From: Monarcha castaneiventris obscurior
Lineage: Eukaryota; Chordata; Aves; Passeriformes; Monarchidae
Reading direction: 5' to 3'
Assembly: GCA_026261815.1 (NCBI GenBank)
Contig: JAMPIT010000511.1
Location: 1,699,001-1,763,000 of the forward strand
DNA length: 64,000 bases
Position numbers and translations under genes: made by a program. Under the pieces are notes generated by a model. It searched no databases, was not told the origin of the DNA, and saw only the letters and a list, made by a program, of their open reading frames with translations. This document shows, one piece after another, positions 23,351 through 31,589 of the stretch. How positions within the stretch are numbered: position 1 is the first letter of the stretch; every line of letters begins with the position of its first letter.

Positions 23351-24128
23351 CTCTTTTCAAAATTCTTCTATTTTCCCGAATCAGAATCTTTGTCTTGTTT
23401 TTGGATGCAAGCGTCAGACGCCCTAGGGTGCAGGGGCCTCCTACAAGTTTAGAGGGGATTCCTTGCCATGCTTGATCTCCACAAATCAGGAAAATTCCAC
23501 AGGGAAGGGAAAGAGGGTTGGGGTGGTACAGATCTCTCGTGGAGGGGAGATTGACCTTTGCAAAATCCGTAAACCACTGACTGGCCGAGAATTCAAATTT
23601 GAACTGATGAACACGCTGAAACGTTTTCACCTCGTGGTAGTACGGGTCAGGATAAAATTCGAACTGCACACAATGCGGTGCTTTGAGAGAACCCACTAAG
23701 TCCAATTCTGTGAGTTCTTTAGCCAATTTCTTTAATTTGGGGACCCACAGCCTCCACAAAAGAAGCGGATTCTGTACCGGCAGATTGACTTTGTAAGTGA
23801 TGCGGTCTTGGATATAGGAATAAAAGGGGGGATTTTGGTTTTTGTTACTGCTGGGGTTATTGTTGACAAATTTGTGGAGATTTAACAAGGACTGGGGGTA
23901 CTCACTGGCTGGAACAGGAACCCCGACCAGGCTGGTGGATAGTGGATTTTTTGCCGCATCGGTGGAGAGGCACATCTCAGATTCGTTCATGGCCTGGGCG
24001 AGCGTGACCCACACATTCTTCCTGGGTTGTGGCACTATCCACGCTTCCGTAATCTCTGGCACAAGGATGGCGAGGAGTAGCAGCACGGACAGCTTCAGGC
24101 GGGCCATCGGGAACTTAAAAACAAACAT
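23292..24128 (-). CDS. env: Env surface subunit, broken near the SU/TM junction
   Basis: An open frame of 278 codons, with either M1 or M8 (24107) as start; M8 directly precedes a basic-hydrophobic signal peptide (LSVLLLLAILV) and I prefer it. The subunit should bind a receptor, but I do not recognise the receptor-binding region. A furin-type site (RRILKR, ending near residue 259) marks the expected SU/TM cleavage. About 19 codons later this frame stops, while TM continues in a frame one base away, so a one-base change lies just after the cleavage site (about 23330-23350). Possible N-glycosylation sites are N48 (NES) and the NKT near residue 245. The frame starts 180 bp after the pol stop, so the mRNA was presumably spliced. 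Confidence 0.85.
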   Translation of the reverse strand: MFVFKFPMARLKLSVLLLLAILVPEITEAWIVPQPRKNVWVTLAQAMNESEMCLSTDAAKNPLSTSLVGVPVPASEYPQSLLNLHKFVNNNPSSNKNQNPPFYSYIQDRITYKVNLPVQNPLLLWRLWVPKLKKLAKELTELDLVGSLKAPHCVQFEFYPDPYYHEVKTFQRVHQFKFEFSASQWFTDFAKVNLPSTRDLYHPNPLSLPCGIFLICGDQAWQGIPSKLVGGPCTLGRLTLASKNKTKILIRENRRILKRGADNNRDHYCDTCVSLVKV

Positions 24129-24307
24129 AAGCAGGTGAATGTATCGAAGACTTAATAGATTTGGGAGTGGTAACAGGGGAGAAGGGGAGAGAGGGACCCG
24201 AAAACTTTAAGGGGGAGAGGGATCAGGGAAAGAAAGGTCAAGGGAGCCGTTATCCGATTCACTTTCCCCGGACTCGACTTTGGTTCTTTCCTGTTTCTGC
24301 CGCTCGT

Positions 24308-26557
24308 CTACTGTTCCTCCTTTTTTCCTCTTTTCTTCCACGCTTCTGTCTGCTTGCTTGTGTCCTCCTTTTTTGGTGACTTAGGAGAGCTGGGATGGAA
24401 GGGCTTGATGAATTTGCCCGGGACCCATTTCGGACCCCCTGGGGTGGAAACACATCCATACCCTCTACCCCAGGTGATAAGTGGATAGGGGCCGGTGATT
24501 TTCAGGGAGTCTGGTTCCTTTGTGAGGACAAGGGGGTGCTCTTTCAGCTTTGCCCAAGTAGAGTTATGAAAATGTCTGAGAACAGGGGGATCGGGCTCGT
24601 TCTCAGAGCAATTCAGAAAATTTAGAGTAAAAAGAGCTCTCGCTAGCCTGATTGCAGGAGACTCTACTTCTACTCCCCCTTTTTGTTGAAGTAGCATCCT
24701 CTTTAGAGACTGATGGGCCCTTTCCACTAGGGCTTGACCCGTTGCAGAGTGTGGTATCCCGGTGACATGGGATATCCCCCACTCCTGGAAAAATTTCCGC
24801 AATCGGTCCGAGATGTAGGCCGGACCGTTGTCCGTTTTGATCTCCTTTGGGACTCCAAGGACCGAGAAAGCTTGAATTAAATGGGAAATAACATCCTTAG
24901 CTTTCTCACCTGAATGCGCGGAGGCAAACATAGCGCCAGAAAACGTGTCAATTGAAACGTGTATGTATTTTTGTCGGCCGAATTCAGGCACATGGGTCAC
25001 ATCCATCTGCCACAGCTCCCCACTGCCAAGCCCTCTGGGGTTTACTCCTGTCCCCATGGAGGGGAGTTGAAGGGGTTGACAATTTGGACATGTGGCAACA
25101 ATTGCTCTGGCTTGGTCCCTTTTTAACCCGAACATGCAGACCAGAGCAGGAACGTTTTGGTGAAACAAAGCGTGGCTCAGCTTTGCCTGCTGGAATACAT
25201 CTGGCAAGCTGGCCAGCTGCACTGGCGCGGCTAAGGCGTCTGCTCTCCTATTACCTTCCGCGATGATACCCGGAAGGTCGGTATGTGACCTGACGTGCCT
25301 CACATAAAAAGGTTGCTCCCAGTGGGAAATTAAATTTAACAGTCTCGAGAGCAACAAGTGAATTTTGGGGTTGCGAGATTCTCCCAGCCAAGCACTTTCT
25401 GCCCTGGAAACTATTCCTGCCATATAAGCCGAATCTGTTACTAAATTGAAGGGCTCTTTGAGCCTGTCGAAGGCCCTAACCGCCACTGCCAACTCGGCCA
25501 CCTGTGGCGACCCTTTAACCGCTTCCACGTCAGATTCCCACTCCTGAGTGGAGGGGTTCAGCCACGTGATGACTGACTTGCCTGAGGCGCCAGATCCATC
25601 TGTGAAAAGTGTTAAGGCCTTGAGGGGTTCACGGCTCTGCACTGGCTTCTGAACAATGTTCAGATCCATGCTGAAAATTTTGTGCTTTGGATAGTGAATT
25701 GAAAGCTGGCCGGAGTAGGAGTCCAGTGCGAATTGGAGCTCCACATTGTTTTGGAGGCAAAATTCCATAGAGTCAATTGTAATTGGCATGTAGATGCACG
25801 AAAAGTCACATCCCGCTAGGGTGGCTAGACGGGACCTTGCTTTTCTAATTACCTGCGCCATTCGTTGCTGAGGTGTTGTCAGTTTCCTGGTGGGATGATT
25901 GGAGAGAAAGACCCACTCGATGATAAGGAGCGTATCCTTCTGACTCTCATCCCACTGATGGATGAGCCCGTGCAGGTGAGGCATTTTACCTTTTATAGCC
26001 AATTGAAAGGGCAATTTAGGGTCAAATCGATGACACTGTTTCGTTGACAGCGCCTTCTGGACATGCTCGAGTGCGTCGCGTGCATCCTGGGTCATGGTCC
26101 TCGGTGAGTTCAGGTCGGTGTCTCCCCTAAGGAGGTTAAAAATTGGGGCCAGATCTTCAGACGTCACCCTCAAGTAGGGCCGAATCCAATTTAGAGAGCC
26201 GCATAATTGTTGTAATTCATGTAATGTTTTGGGGTTGTCCAAAATCTTAATTTGCTGGGGTGTGACAGTCTGCTCCTGTATCATCATGCCCAGGTAGTTC
26301 CACGGGCTAGCCTTCTGGACTTTTGAGGACTGTATCTCAGACCCGCTACTTTCCAAGGCCCCCACGACTTTGGAAAGCGCCCAGTCCAAATAATTCTGAG
26401 TCGGGGCACAGACCAATACATCGTCCATGTAATGAACGATGATGGCATTAGCTGCAAGCTTCCGGACAGGGGAGAGGATGCGCGCGACATACCACTGGCA
26501 GATGATGGGGGAGTTCTTCATCCCCTGAGGGAGCACCCGCCAATGGAAGCGGCGCAT
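24308..26557 (-). CDS. pol: Pol: RT palm to integrase, intact 749-codon frame
   Basis: One frame of 749 codons covers the second half of RT, the RNase H and all of integrase. RT: the WRVLPQGMKNSP segment and the YMDD catalytic loop (residues 43-46; bases 26420-26431). RNase H: D320, E355, D375 and D440, with the FTDGSG and TDSAY motifs. Integrase zinc domain: H462, H466, C490, C493. Integrase core: D519, D576, E612, all present. The C-terminal part ends in a WVPGKF motif and a lysine-rich tail. There is no internal stop. The real pol begins about 420 bp upstream in the same frame, but an intervening RT segment is in another frame (see 26518-27043), so this copy of pol is broken although this part is complete. 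The first codon given is not a real start. Confidence 0.93.
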   Translation of the reverse strand: MRRFHWRVLPQGMKNSPIICQWYVARILSPVRKLAANAIIVHYMDDVLVCAPTQNYLDWALSKVVGALESSGSEIQSSKVQKASPWNYLGMMIQEQTVTPQQIKILDNPKTLHELQQLCGSLNWIRPYLRVTSEDLAPIFNLLRGDTDLNSPRTMTQDARDALEHVQKALSTKQCHRFDPKLPFQLAIKGKMPHLHGLIHQWDESQKDTLLIIEWVFLSNHPTRKLTTPQQRMAQVIRKARSRLATLAGCDFSCIYMPITIDSMEFCLQNNVELQFALDSYSGQLSIHYPKHKIFSMDLNIVQKPVQSREPLKALTLFTDGSGASGKSVITWLNPSTQEWESDVEAVKGSPQVAELAVAVRAFDRLKEPFNLVTDSAYMAGIVSRAESAWLGESRNPKIHLLLSRLLNLISHWEQPFYVRHVRSHTDLPGIIAEGNRRADALAAPVQLASLPDVFQQAKLSHALFHQNVPALVCMFGLKRDQARAIVATCPNCQPLQLPSMGTGVNPRGLGSGELWQMDVTHVPEFGRQKYIHVSIDTFSGAMFASAHSGEKAKDVISHLIQAFSVLGVPKEIKTDNGPAYISDRLRKFFQEWGISHVTGIPHSATGQALVERAHQSLKRMLLQQKGGVEVESPAIRLARALFTLNFLNCSENEPDPPVLRHFHNSTWAKLKEHPLVLTKEPDSLKITGPYPLITWGRGYGCVSTPGGPKWVPGKFIKPFHPSSPKSPKKEDTSKQTEAWKKRGKKEEQ

Positions 26558-27043
26558 GGCTCGTGCCTGTTGATGGAAGGCACAGAAAAGGCAAACCGGG
26601 GGGCATCATCCGGGTGTAGGGGGATCTGGAAAAAGCAGTCCTTGATGTCGATAACCGCAATTTTCCAGTTCCGGGGGAGCATAGAGGGGGAAGGCAACCC
26701 TGGTTGCAGGGACCCCATGTCCTCAATGTGGGCATTAATTTTCCTAAGGTCGTGGAGGAGCCTCCATTTGTCCCCCCCCTGGCTTTCGAATAACAAAAAC
26801 TGGGGAGTTCCAAGGGCTGGTAGAAGGGACGATGTGACCCTTCTCCAGTTGCTCATCCACGAGCTTATTGAGCGCCATTAATTTTTCTCGGTGGAGGGGC
26901 CACTGATCAACCCACACCGCCGAATCAGTGGTCCATTTGAGGGGTAGGGTCTGGCGCTCCTCAGTGGCCCCAATTAAAAATCTCGGACCGTGGGAGTCAA
27001 TTCGATCTGGGTGCCCCATTGAGACATAACGTCTCTGCCCCAA
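26518..27043 (-). pseudogene. pol: Pol: RT fingers region, two opposite one-base shifts
   Basis: The RT start ([12 protein letters not shown], then a [15 protein letters not shown] motif) runs to about 26776 in the frame of the later pol. There a run of eight G on the minus strand (26772-26779) shifts it by one; one G fewer would keep the frame. The next segment ([14 protein letters not shown] and the RT catalytic aspartate in VIDIKDCFFQIPLHP) is open from 26856 down to 26518. A second shift of opposite sign at about 26548-26552 returns to the original frame just before WRVLPQG. The two cancel in phase, but about 75 codons between them are read in the wrong frame. These are typical RT residues; no fold is lost apart from the shifts. 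Confidence 0.85.
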
Positions 27044-27246
27044 AGGTTGAAACCTGACTTGATGATAAAGGGATGTATTGAAGCAATACGTCCGTCAGGT
27101 CCCTCTATCTGCACCAAATTGGTGCTCCTCTCAGCCGGAGTGTATCCTCCCACACCGCGGATGGCACCTACCACAGGTTGCTTCACCCACGTCGACGGCC
27201 ACTGGGTGGAAGAAATGACCGTGACGTCCGCTCCAGTGTCCAACAT
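26974..27246 (-). pseudogene. pro: Pro: retroviral aspartic protease
   Basis: The LDTGADVTVIS motif (residues 2-12) holds the catalytic aspartate, and [11 protein letters not shown] matches the conserved late GRD motif. This is a single-domain retroviral protease, active only as a dimer, that matures Gag and Pol. The frame is open upstream to at least ~27320, so the ATG at 27246 is not its start. It ends in a TAA at 26974-26976 next to a candidate slippery site for the -1 step into pol. The region just upstream (27183-27683) is in a different frame from this one, which implies a one-base change near 27310-27340. Confidence 0.9.
26977..26983 (-). promoter_or_regulatory. Candidate pro-pol frameshift site (AGATTTT)
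   Basis: The heptamer A GAT TTT lies directly before the pro stop codon TAA, and pol continues in the -1 frame. It resembles but does not exactly match the betaretroviral pro-pol heptamers (G GAT TTA type). No base pairing was checked for a downstream pseudoknot. Confidence 0.5.
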
Positions 27247-27683
27247 ACCAAGGGCATCGATGTCAGTGCCCTGGTGGGAGAGCCTGCAGGTAACGATTGG
27301 CCTGTCCTTGTCGGCCTTGTCTCTTCTGCCCAGGCAACGAAAGGGTAGTCCATAAGAAGCTCCTGGACAGGATACAGTTTCACTCTAGCCATGACCTGGT
27401 CCCGAGAAAGAAAAAACGGCGGGTTAGCGCATGCCAACTTCAATGGGAAGGTACCATCAGTTTCGATCTTCACAAAGGCAGGAACGATCTCTAGTTCCTT
27501 GGGTCCTTGTGTGGCATCTGGCAGGACGAGGGCAAAAACATCAACTGCGGTCGTCTGCAATGTGAGAACAACAAAGTCAAGTCCGGTAAAGTTTGTATTG
27601 TCCACAGGAAAAGCTTTCAGAAATGGTTTTCTGGCAGAAGCCGCAGGGTGGTTGCGACGCTGTTCCGCCTCCAGACGCTGCAA
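27183..27683 (-). pseudogene. pro: Pro N-terminal region, possibly degenerate dUTPase
   Basis: This frame is open for 166 codons in the -1 frame relative to gag, starting right at the GGGAAAC slip site, as for a gag-pro fusion. In betaretroviruses this position holds a dUTPase. Here only weak hints remain: TGLDF near residue 33 and a QVMARVKLYP near the end of the domain. The GRSS-like and glycine-rich dUTPase motifs are not visible, so it is inactive or not a dUTPase. The last ~50 codons before its stop are out of phase with the protease that follows. Confidence 0.65.
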
Positions 27684-27685
27684 CT

Positions 27686-28327
27686 TTAGTTTCCCTGGGC
27701 TGGTTGGATTGGGGTAGGGGAAGCAGGGGTAGGATTAGGGGGGTGGGACGCAACAGGATGACTCCCTGGGGTTGAGTATTGGGGGGTTAGGTTGGAGGAT
27801 AGGGGCTGAGCAGCGCGGCACTGCTTCGCGAAGTGACCCTTGCGGCCACAGCGGTGACAGGTGACCTCTCTCATGTCCAGTGCGGACACGGTGATTTCTT
27901 GGGTCGGTGTTGTTCGCGGCACGGCCTGCTTTAGTGGCATCAGCCGGGCACAGGCTTCTGCCATCTGATCCACAGTAGGCGGGGGGTCGTGGGGAAGGGC
28001 AAAGATGATCTCCTTGCACACCTGGTTGGCCCTAGTTTTGACGAGCTCCTCTAGCAGGCTCTCCCGGATCTTAGGGTCAGGCACCTGGTTTTTCAATGGA
28101 GGCCCGCATTTTATCTGCAAAGGCCCTGAAGGGCTCATAGGGCCCTTGGTAAATGTTGGAATAGGAAACCAGGGGCAAGGAGATGGAGGGCATACCGAGG
28201 AATATCCTCTCTGCCGCTCCCGACACAGCAACCAAAACGTCAGCGGGAAGCCGCTGCGCCTGAACTTGGGGTTTAGCATAATCCCCCTCTCCCACAAGTA
28301 AATCGAAGGGGTACTCCTGAGTACCAT
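27686..28327 (-). pseudogene. gag: Gag: capsid C-terminus and nucleocapsid
   Basis: The real gag part of this frame starts near VPDPKIRESLLEELVK (about 28080). It has the capsid C-terminal helices and one CCHC zinc knuckle (C-X2-C-X4-H-X4-C, CHRCGRKGHFAKQC; 27818-27859) that binds viral RNA. Betaretroviruses usually have two knuckles; I see only one. The region ends in a Pro/Ser-rich tail and the TAA stop at 27686-27688. The capsid segment upstream (28077-28640) is in a frame one base away, with its own stop at 28077, so a one-base change lies near 28080-28100, just after the major homology region. Codons above about 28080 in this frame are not gag. Confidence 0.85.
27689..27695 (-). promoter_or_regulatory. 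Gag-pro ribosomal frameshift site (GGGAAAC)
   Basis: The minus strand has G GGA AAC in the gag frame, directly followed by the gag stop TAA, and pro is open in the -1 frame. GGGAAAC is a classic betaretroviral gag-pro slippery heptamer. This agrees with the order and frames of the genes. Confidence 0.85.
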
Positions 28328-28640
28328 CCATCTGGGAAAGGGTCGGGATTAGTTCCCTTACCGCATGCTTCCACTTTCTCTCCCACACTCGGTATTCTGT
28401 GGGAGAGAGGAGGCATGCCATGACGGTTTTAACGTCATGGGGAACTAGAGTGCTGCCGGTAAATGTTCCGTGCAGCAAGGCTTTGAAATATTTATGATCC
28501 CGCCCGAACTCTTTCTCAGTTCGACAAAGATCCTGTATGTTCTCATACCCAAAGGGTTTCCATGTGGGGTTCAAGCCCGTTCGGCTGTACTGTACCGGTG
28601 CCGCAAAGGGGATTTCGAGGTCTTCCGGGTCCCGGTCCAA
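28077..28640 (-). pseudogene. gag: Gag: capsid N-terminal domain
   Basis: The capsid N-terminal domain (PTWKPFGYENIQDL, then LSPTEYRVWERKW) is followed by the major homology region (YQGPYEPFRAF; about 28100-28155). The same frame is open up to 29018, and there it has a PPSYYP late-domain-like motif (28833-28850), so the N-terminal linker probably belongs to this frame. The frame stops at 28077. Both neighbouring gag parts are in the frame one base away, so gag carries two one-base changes of opposite effect. Its first codon here is TTG and is not a real start. Confidence 0.85.
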
Positions 28641-28798
28641 GATGGCGTCCCTTCTGGCGTGGGAACCGGAAGGGGGACCGTGGGAACCAGAAGAACTGGC
28701 CTCCGGGGAGGGGTCAGGGACAGAAGGGGTGTGGCGTGGGAAAGGGGAGGGGCTGGGAACCAGGAAGGGATTTTTGGGGCAGGGAAACAGGGAACCGC

Positions 28799-29632
28799 CT
28801 ACTGTGTCAGTCGCCGCCCAGGGGGAGGGGTTAGGGTAATAGGAAGGAGGGTCAGGGGTGACATCATGGGGGTGGAATGGGTTGCTCGAGGCGGGAAAAC
28901 GGGAGGCTGGAAAGGCGGGAAAAGGGGAATTATGGGGAGAGAAGAAGATGGTTGTGAGGGAGAGCTTCCGCCGCAGCCATTTTGTGGCTTTGACAGGCTC
29001 TCCTCTCCATTTTGAAAATTAAAAGGGGTAACACGCCTTGGGGGGTTAGCTGGGGAATTAACTGGGGAAGGAGCACAGGGGGAAACTCTCTTTTTATTTT
29101 TTGGGGAATTAACCTTGGGAGAACCAACTGGGGAAGCGGGTTTAAGGGAAGATTTTTTAGGGGTGCTCGGAGAGGGTTGCGCGGGTCCCTTCCGAGCGGG
29201 GTAAGGAGAAGCGCCGGGAGTGTCAGGGAGCAGGTGGCAACCCTGAGCACTTAGGCTTTGAACACTCGCCGCTCTTCTTCTAACATGGCTGGGGGAATGG
29301 GAGAGACGGGGGACGGGTAACGGGGAAGGGTGAACTGGGGTTTTAACTCTCTTTTTTGGGGTTTTGACAAAGCTCTTTATCAGGGTCAGGAGCATGAAAA
29401 AGCACTCTACTGAGCCATCCCCACAGCCCTGTAAAAACACCATCCTCCTCTTAATCTTTTCCCAAAAATCAAAAGAAAATGCGTCATCCCGGCTTGTCCT
29501 GGGAAATTCTTTAAAAATCCAAACACAAAACCCTTTGAGGAGGCTTTTAGAAAACTTTAACTTATGATTAACTAGGGAGTCTCTAACTTGGGAATAAAAC
29601 TCCCGCTGTTCTCCAGACAGGCAGTTGCCCAT
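28799..29632 (-). CDS. gag: Gag: matrix and proline-rich linker, truncated
   Basis: I chose the ATG at 29630-29632 because it begins MGNCLSGEQ, a myristoylation signal, followed by a betaretrovirus-like matrix with hydrophobic helices (KFSKSLLKGFCVWIFKEFP). The matrix targets Gag to the plasma membrane. After about 90 residues the sequence becomes Pro/Ser/Lys-rich, like the spacer between MA and CA. This frame then stops at 28799 without reaching the capsid; the other frame, which is open from 29018, does. The change therefore lies between about 28820 and 29018. The frame is open upstream to 29698, but the preceding residues are leader. Gag is produced from the unspliced mRNA. Confidence 0.88.
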   Translation of the reverse strand: MGNCLSGEQREFYSQVRDSLVNHKLKFSKSLLKGFCVWIFKEFPRTSRDDAFSFDFWEKIKRRMVFLQGCGDGSVECFFMLLTLIKSFVKTPKKRVKTPVHPSPLPVPRLSHSPSHVRRRAASVQSLSAQGCHLLPDTPGASPYPARKGPAQPSPSTPKKSSLKPASPVGSPKVNSPKNKKRVSPCAPSPVNSPANPPRRVTPFNFQNGEESLSKPQNGCGGSSPSQPSSSLPIIPLFPPFQPPVFPPRATHSTPMMSPLTLLPITLTPPPGRRLTQ

Positions 29633-29711
29633 TCTGGAGAACACCCACCCGCAGTGTCTGAAAATAGAAAACTGAACAATAACGAGGGTAGGGGGCACAA
29701 AAATCTTCTTA

Positions 29712-29713
29712 CC
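29712..29713 (-). promoter_or_regulatory. Candidate splice donor in the leader
   Basis: The minus strand reads AAGG/GTAAGAAG about 80 bases before the gag start. A major 5' splice site in this place would fit the production of env mRNA. A single match to the donor consensus is weak evidence. Confidence 0.35.
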
Positions 29714-29929
29714 CTTCCAGGGTCTTCTGTAGGAGAGAGACGAAAAACAGACACTGGGTCCTCCTCTTGTGTGGATCTTCTGGTCCTGGCGCAGGAATGG
29801 GGCACGCTGTCCGTCCCAGTCAGTCCCAGAGGTCCAGCCCTGGGAGCACCGCTCACTGAAACTGAGTGTGCTTCACGCAGGGGAAGCGACAGCACCGCGG
29901 CGATGGTCAGGCGAATAGGATAAGATGGA

Positions 29930-29947
29930 GTCCCTGTTCGGGCGCCA
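29930..29947 (-). other. Primer binding site for tRNA-Lys3
   Basis: The minus strand reads TGGCGCCCGAACAGGGAC, an 18-nt match to the 3' end of tRNA-Lys(UUU) as used by lentiviruses and many class II elements. It starts two bases after the LTR end at 29950. The LTR edge and the site agree with each other. Confidence 0.92.
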
Positions 29948-29949
29948 CT

Positions 29950-30533
29950 TGTTTCCTGGCTATCCTTACTGCCCTCAGCAGAGGACGCCGGCCCGAGAGA
30001 ACCCTGGACGCCTCACCAGGCTTCAGTGTTTCAGGGTGAGCGGGGCTGGTTCCCGCAGAGGTAGGTCGGCTCCAAGAGAGGAGAGGCAAGGCGCATAACA
30101 GAGGAGACGAAGCGAAGGGCTGCGAGAGGGGGTCTCCCCGTTAGCTCCTTTATTGAGGTAGGGGGTCGAGGGTTTTGGACAGGAGCAGGGGCAGAGGAGA
30201 AATCCCGTCTGGGACAGGGGTGCACGATCTTTTAAGGAGGGTGAACATGGGAGGGGGCTCCGGATAGCTAACCAATAGGGAATCAGGGGGTAGGAGGGTA
30301 CAACATCTGAGGGCCAACAAAATTTTTTCAATGGGGTGGTACATACACATCAATCACATTTTAACCAATCACACGACGCCCTCTGGGGAACTTTCTGGAA
30401 CCTGAGCTGGGTTTATACGGTGGTGCCGCCCATGGAGTCCTCCTCCCAGGAGGAGTCTCTGTCCCCAGAGGCGGAGTCGGAGGCGGAGTCGGAGTGAGTG
30501 GCAGCCACCACAGTTGGGGCCTGCCCCTCCACA
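29950..30533 (-). repeat. 5' LTR of the provirus
   Basis: 584 bp, from TGTGGAGGGG at 30533 to AACA at 29950, next to the primer site. It has a TATAAA at 30412-30417, inverted CCAAT boxes (ATTGG near 30275 and 30365) and an intact AATAAA at 30149-30154. The same 12-bp doublet as in the other LTR is at 30470-30493. Confidence 0.95.
30149..30154 (-). terminator. Intact AATAAA in the 5' LTR
   Basis: The signal is AATAAA on the minus strand; the equivalent in the 3' LTR is AATAAC. Its position about 75 bases after TTAAAAG or 258 bases after TATAAA decides the length of R, which cannot be fixed from sequence. Confidence 0.7.
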
Positions 30534-30539
30534 GAGGGG
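30534..30539. repeat. Target-site duplication of the provirus, right copy
   Basis: GAGGGG follows the LTR end CCACA and matches 22129-22134. Confidence 0.9.
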
Positions 30540-31306
30540 GAGGAGGTACTCCAGGTGCCGGAGCCAAGATTCCTCTGCAGGCCGTGGTGATGACCATGAT
30601 GAAGCAGGTTGTCCCCTTGCAGCCCATGGGGATCCATGGGGGATGCAGAGATCCACCCGCAGCCCATGGGGGAGGTGCTCATGCCAGAGCAGGTGGGTGC
30701 CTGGGTGAGGCTGTGATCCAGTGGGAGAGAGGGGGCCCCTGGTTCCAAGCTGGAGCAGCCTGTCCTTGGAGGGCTGCACCCCATGGAGGAGTGACCCATG
30801 CCACAGCAGTTTTGGGAGGACTGTTTGCCTGTGGGAGGGGCTCACGTTACAGCAGTTTTGGCAGGACTGCTGCTCACAAGATTGGAACCATGCTGGAGAA
30901 ATTAGCGGAGAACTGTCTCCCATGGGAGGGACCCCATGGCACAGCAGGGGGAGGACTTCTCTCCCTGAGCAGTGGAGGAAAAACCTAGGGTGACAAACTG
31001 ACCAAAACCCCCACGCTCTGTCTCCCTGAGCTATTGGTGGGAAGGAGGGGAGGGGTTGGGAGAAGAAAAGGTGTTTCTAAGGGCTTATTTTACTTCTCAT
31101 TATCCTCCTCTGATTTTGTTAGTAATAAATTCACTTTGTGCTTCTAAGTTGAGCCTGTTTTACCTTTGGAGTGTTTTCTCCCTGTCCTTATCTCAACTCA
31201 TGAAACCTTTACTAAATTTTTCTCTCCTCTGCCCAGCTATGGCAGGGGAGGGTGAGTGAGTGACTTTCCCAGGTGCCTGGCATTTGGCCAGTGTCAAACC
31301 ACAACA
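30534..31306 (+). repeat. Right part of the older solo LTR
   Basis: It continues the LTR interrupted at 22134, with GC-rich repeats of the GCCCATGGGG type, then an AATAAA at 31124-31129 and the end CCACAACA at 31306. The next five bases, CTGAG, match the bases before the left part. Open frames such as the one at 30494-30988 are products of GC-rich LTR sequence, partly overlapping the U3 of the provirus. Confidence 0.88.
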
Positions 31307-31589
31307 CTGAGTTGCGATGATGACCAAGAAAAGAACAGTTTTACAATGTCCATGACTGCAACTGTGCTGTAAATGACTACATCAGTGCTGTAGTGTGAAA
31401 GAGGGATGCATTTCCATTTTCCTTTGTAACTGTGGTGCCTCCTGTGGAATAGGCTGCAAGATCCTTTCGTCCCATATCATCTGACCTTGTGCATGGCAAG
31501 AGGAATTATGTCTGTAAATCTCTCTAGCTGCCAAATCTCTTTCTAATAGGACAGGGCTAGTCAGTCTTCACATTACAGATAGGGAATTA
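31307..31589. other. Unique sequence
   Basis: Short stretch between two LTRs without a recognisable feature. Confidence 0.4.

Larger units (their letters stand above)
22135..30533 (-). mobile_element. Nearly full-length class II endogenous retrovirus
   Basis: An 8,399-bp provirus: LTR (29950-30533), primer site, gag, pro, pol, env, polypurine tract, LTR (22135-22718). Both LTRs are 584 bp and I count six substitutions between them (about 1.0%). At an assumed neutral rate of 2-3 x 10^-9 per site per year this means roughly 2 million years, so the copy is young but carries several one-base frame changes. Gag, Pro and Pol resemble betaretroviruses, and the primer site matches tRNA-Lys3. Env resembles the alpha/gamma type. 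It lies inside an older LTR in the opposite orientation. As read here, gag, pro and env are each broken, so the copy should not be able to make infectious particles on its own. Confidence 0.95.

Noticed and set aside
28470..29015. Gly/Arg-rich 181-codon plus-strand frame
   Set aside because: It is the antisense of the proline-rich gag linker.
22135..30533. An intact, active retrovirus
   Set aside because: gag, pro, RT and env each have at least one frame change as read here, and the 3' poly(A) signal is altered, unless the changes are assembly errors.
30494..30988. 164-codon plus-strand open frame
   Set aside because: It begins in the provirus U3 and runs into the older solo LTR, and it is Gly/His/Ala-rich without domain; a by-product of GC-rich LTR DNA.
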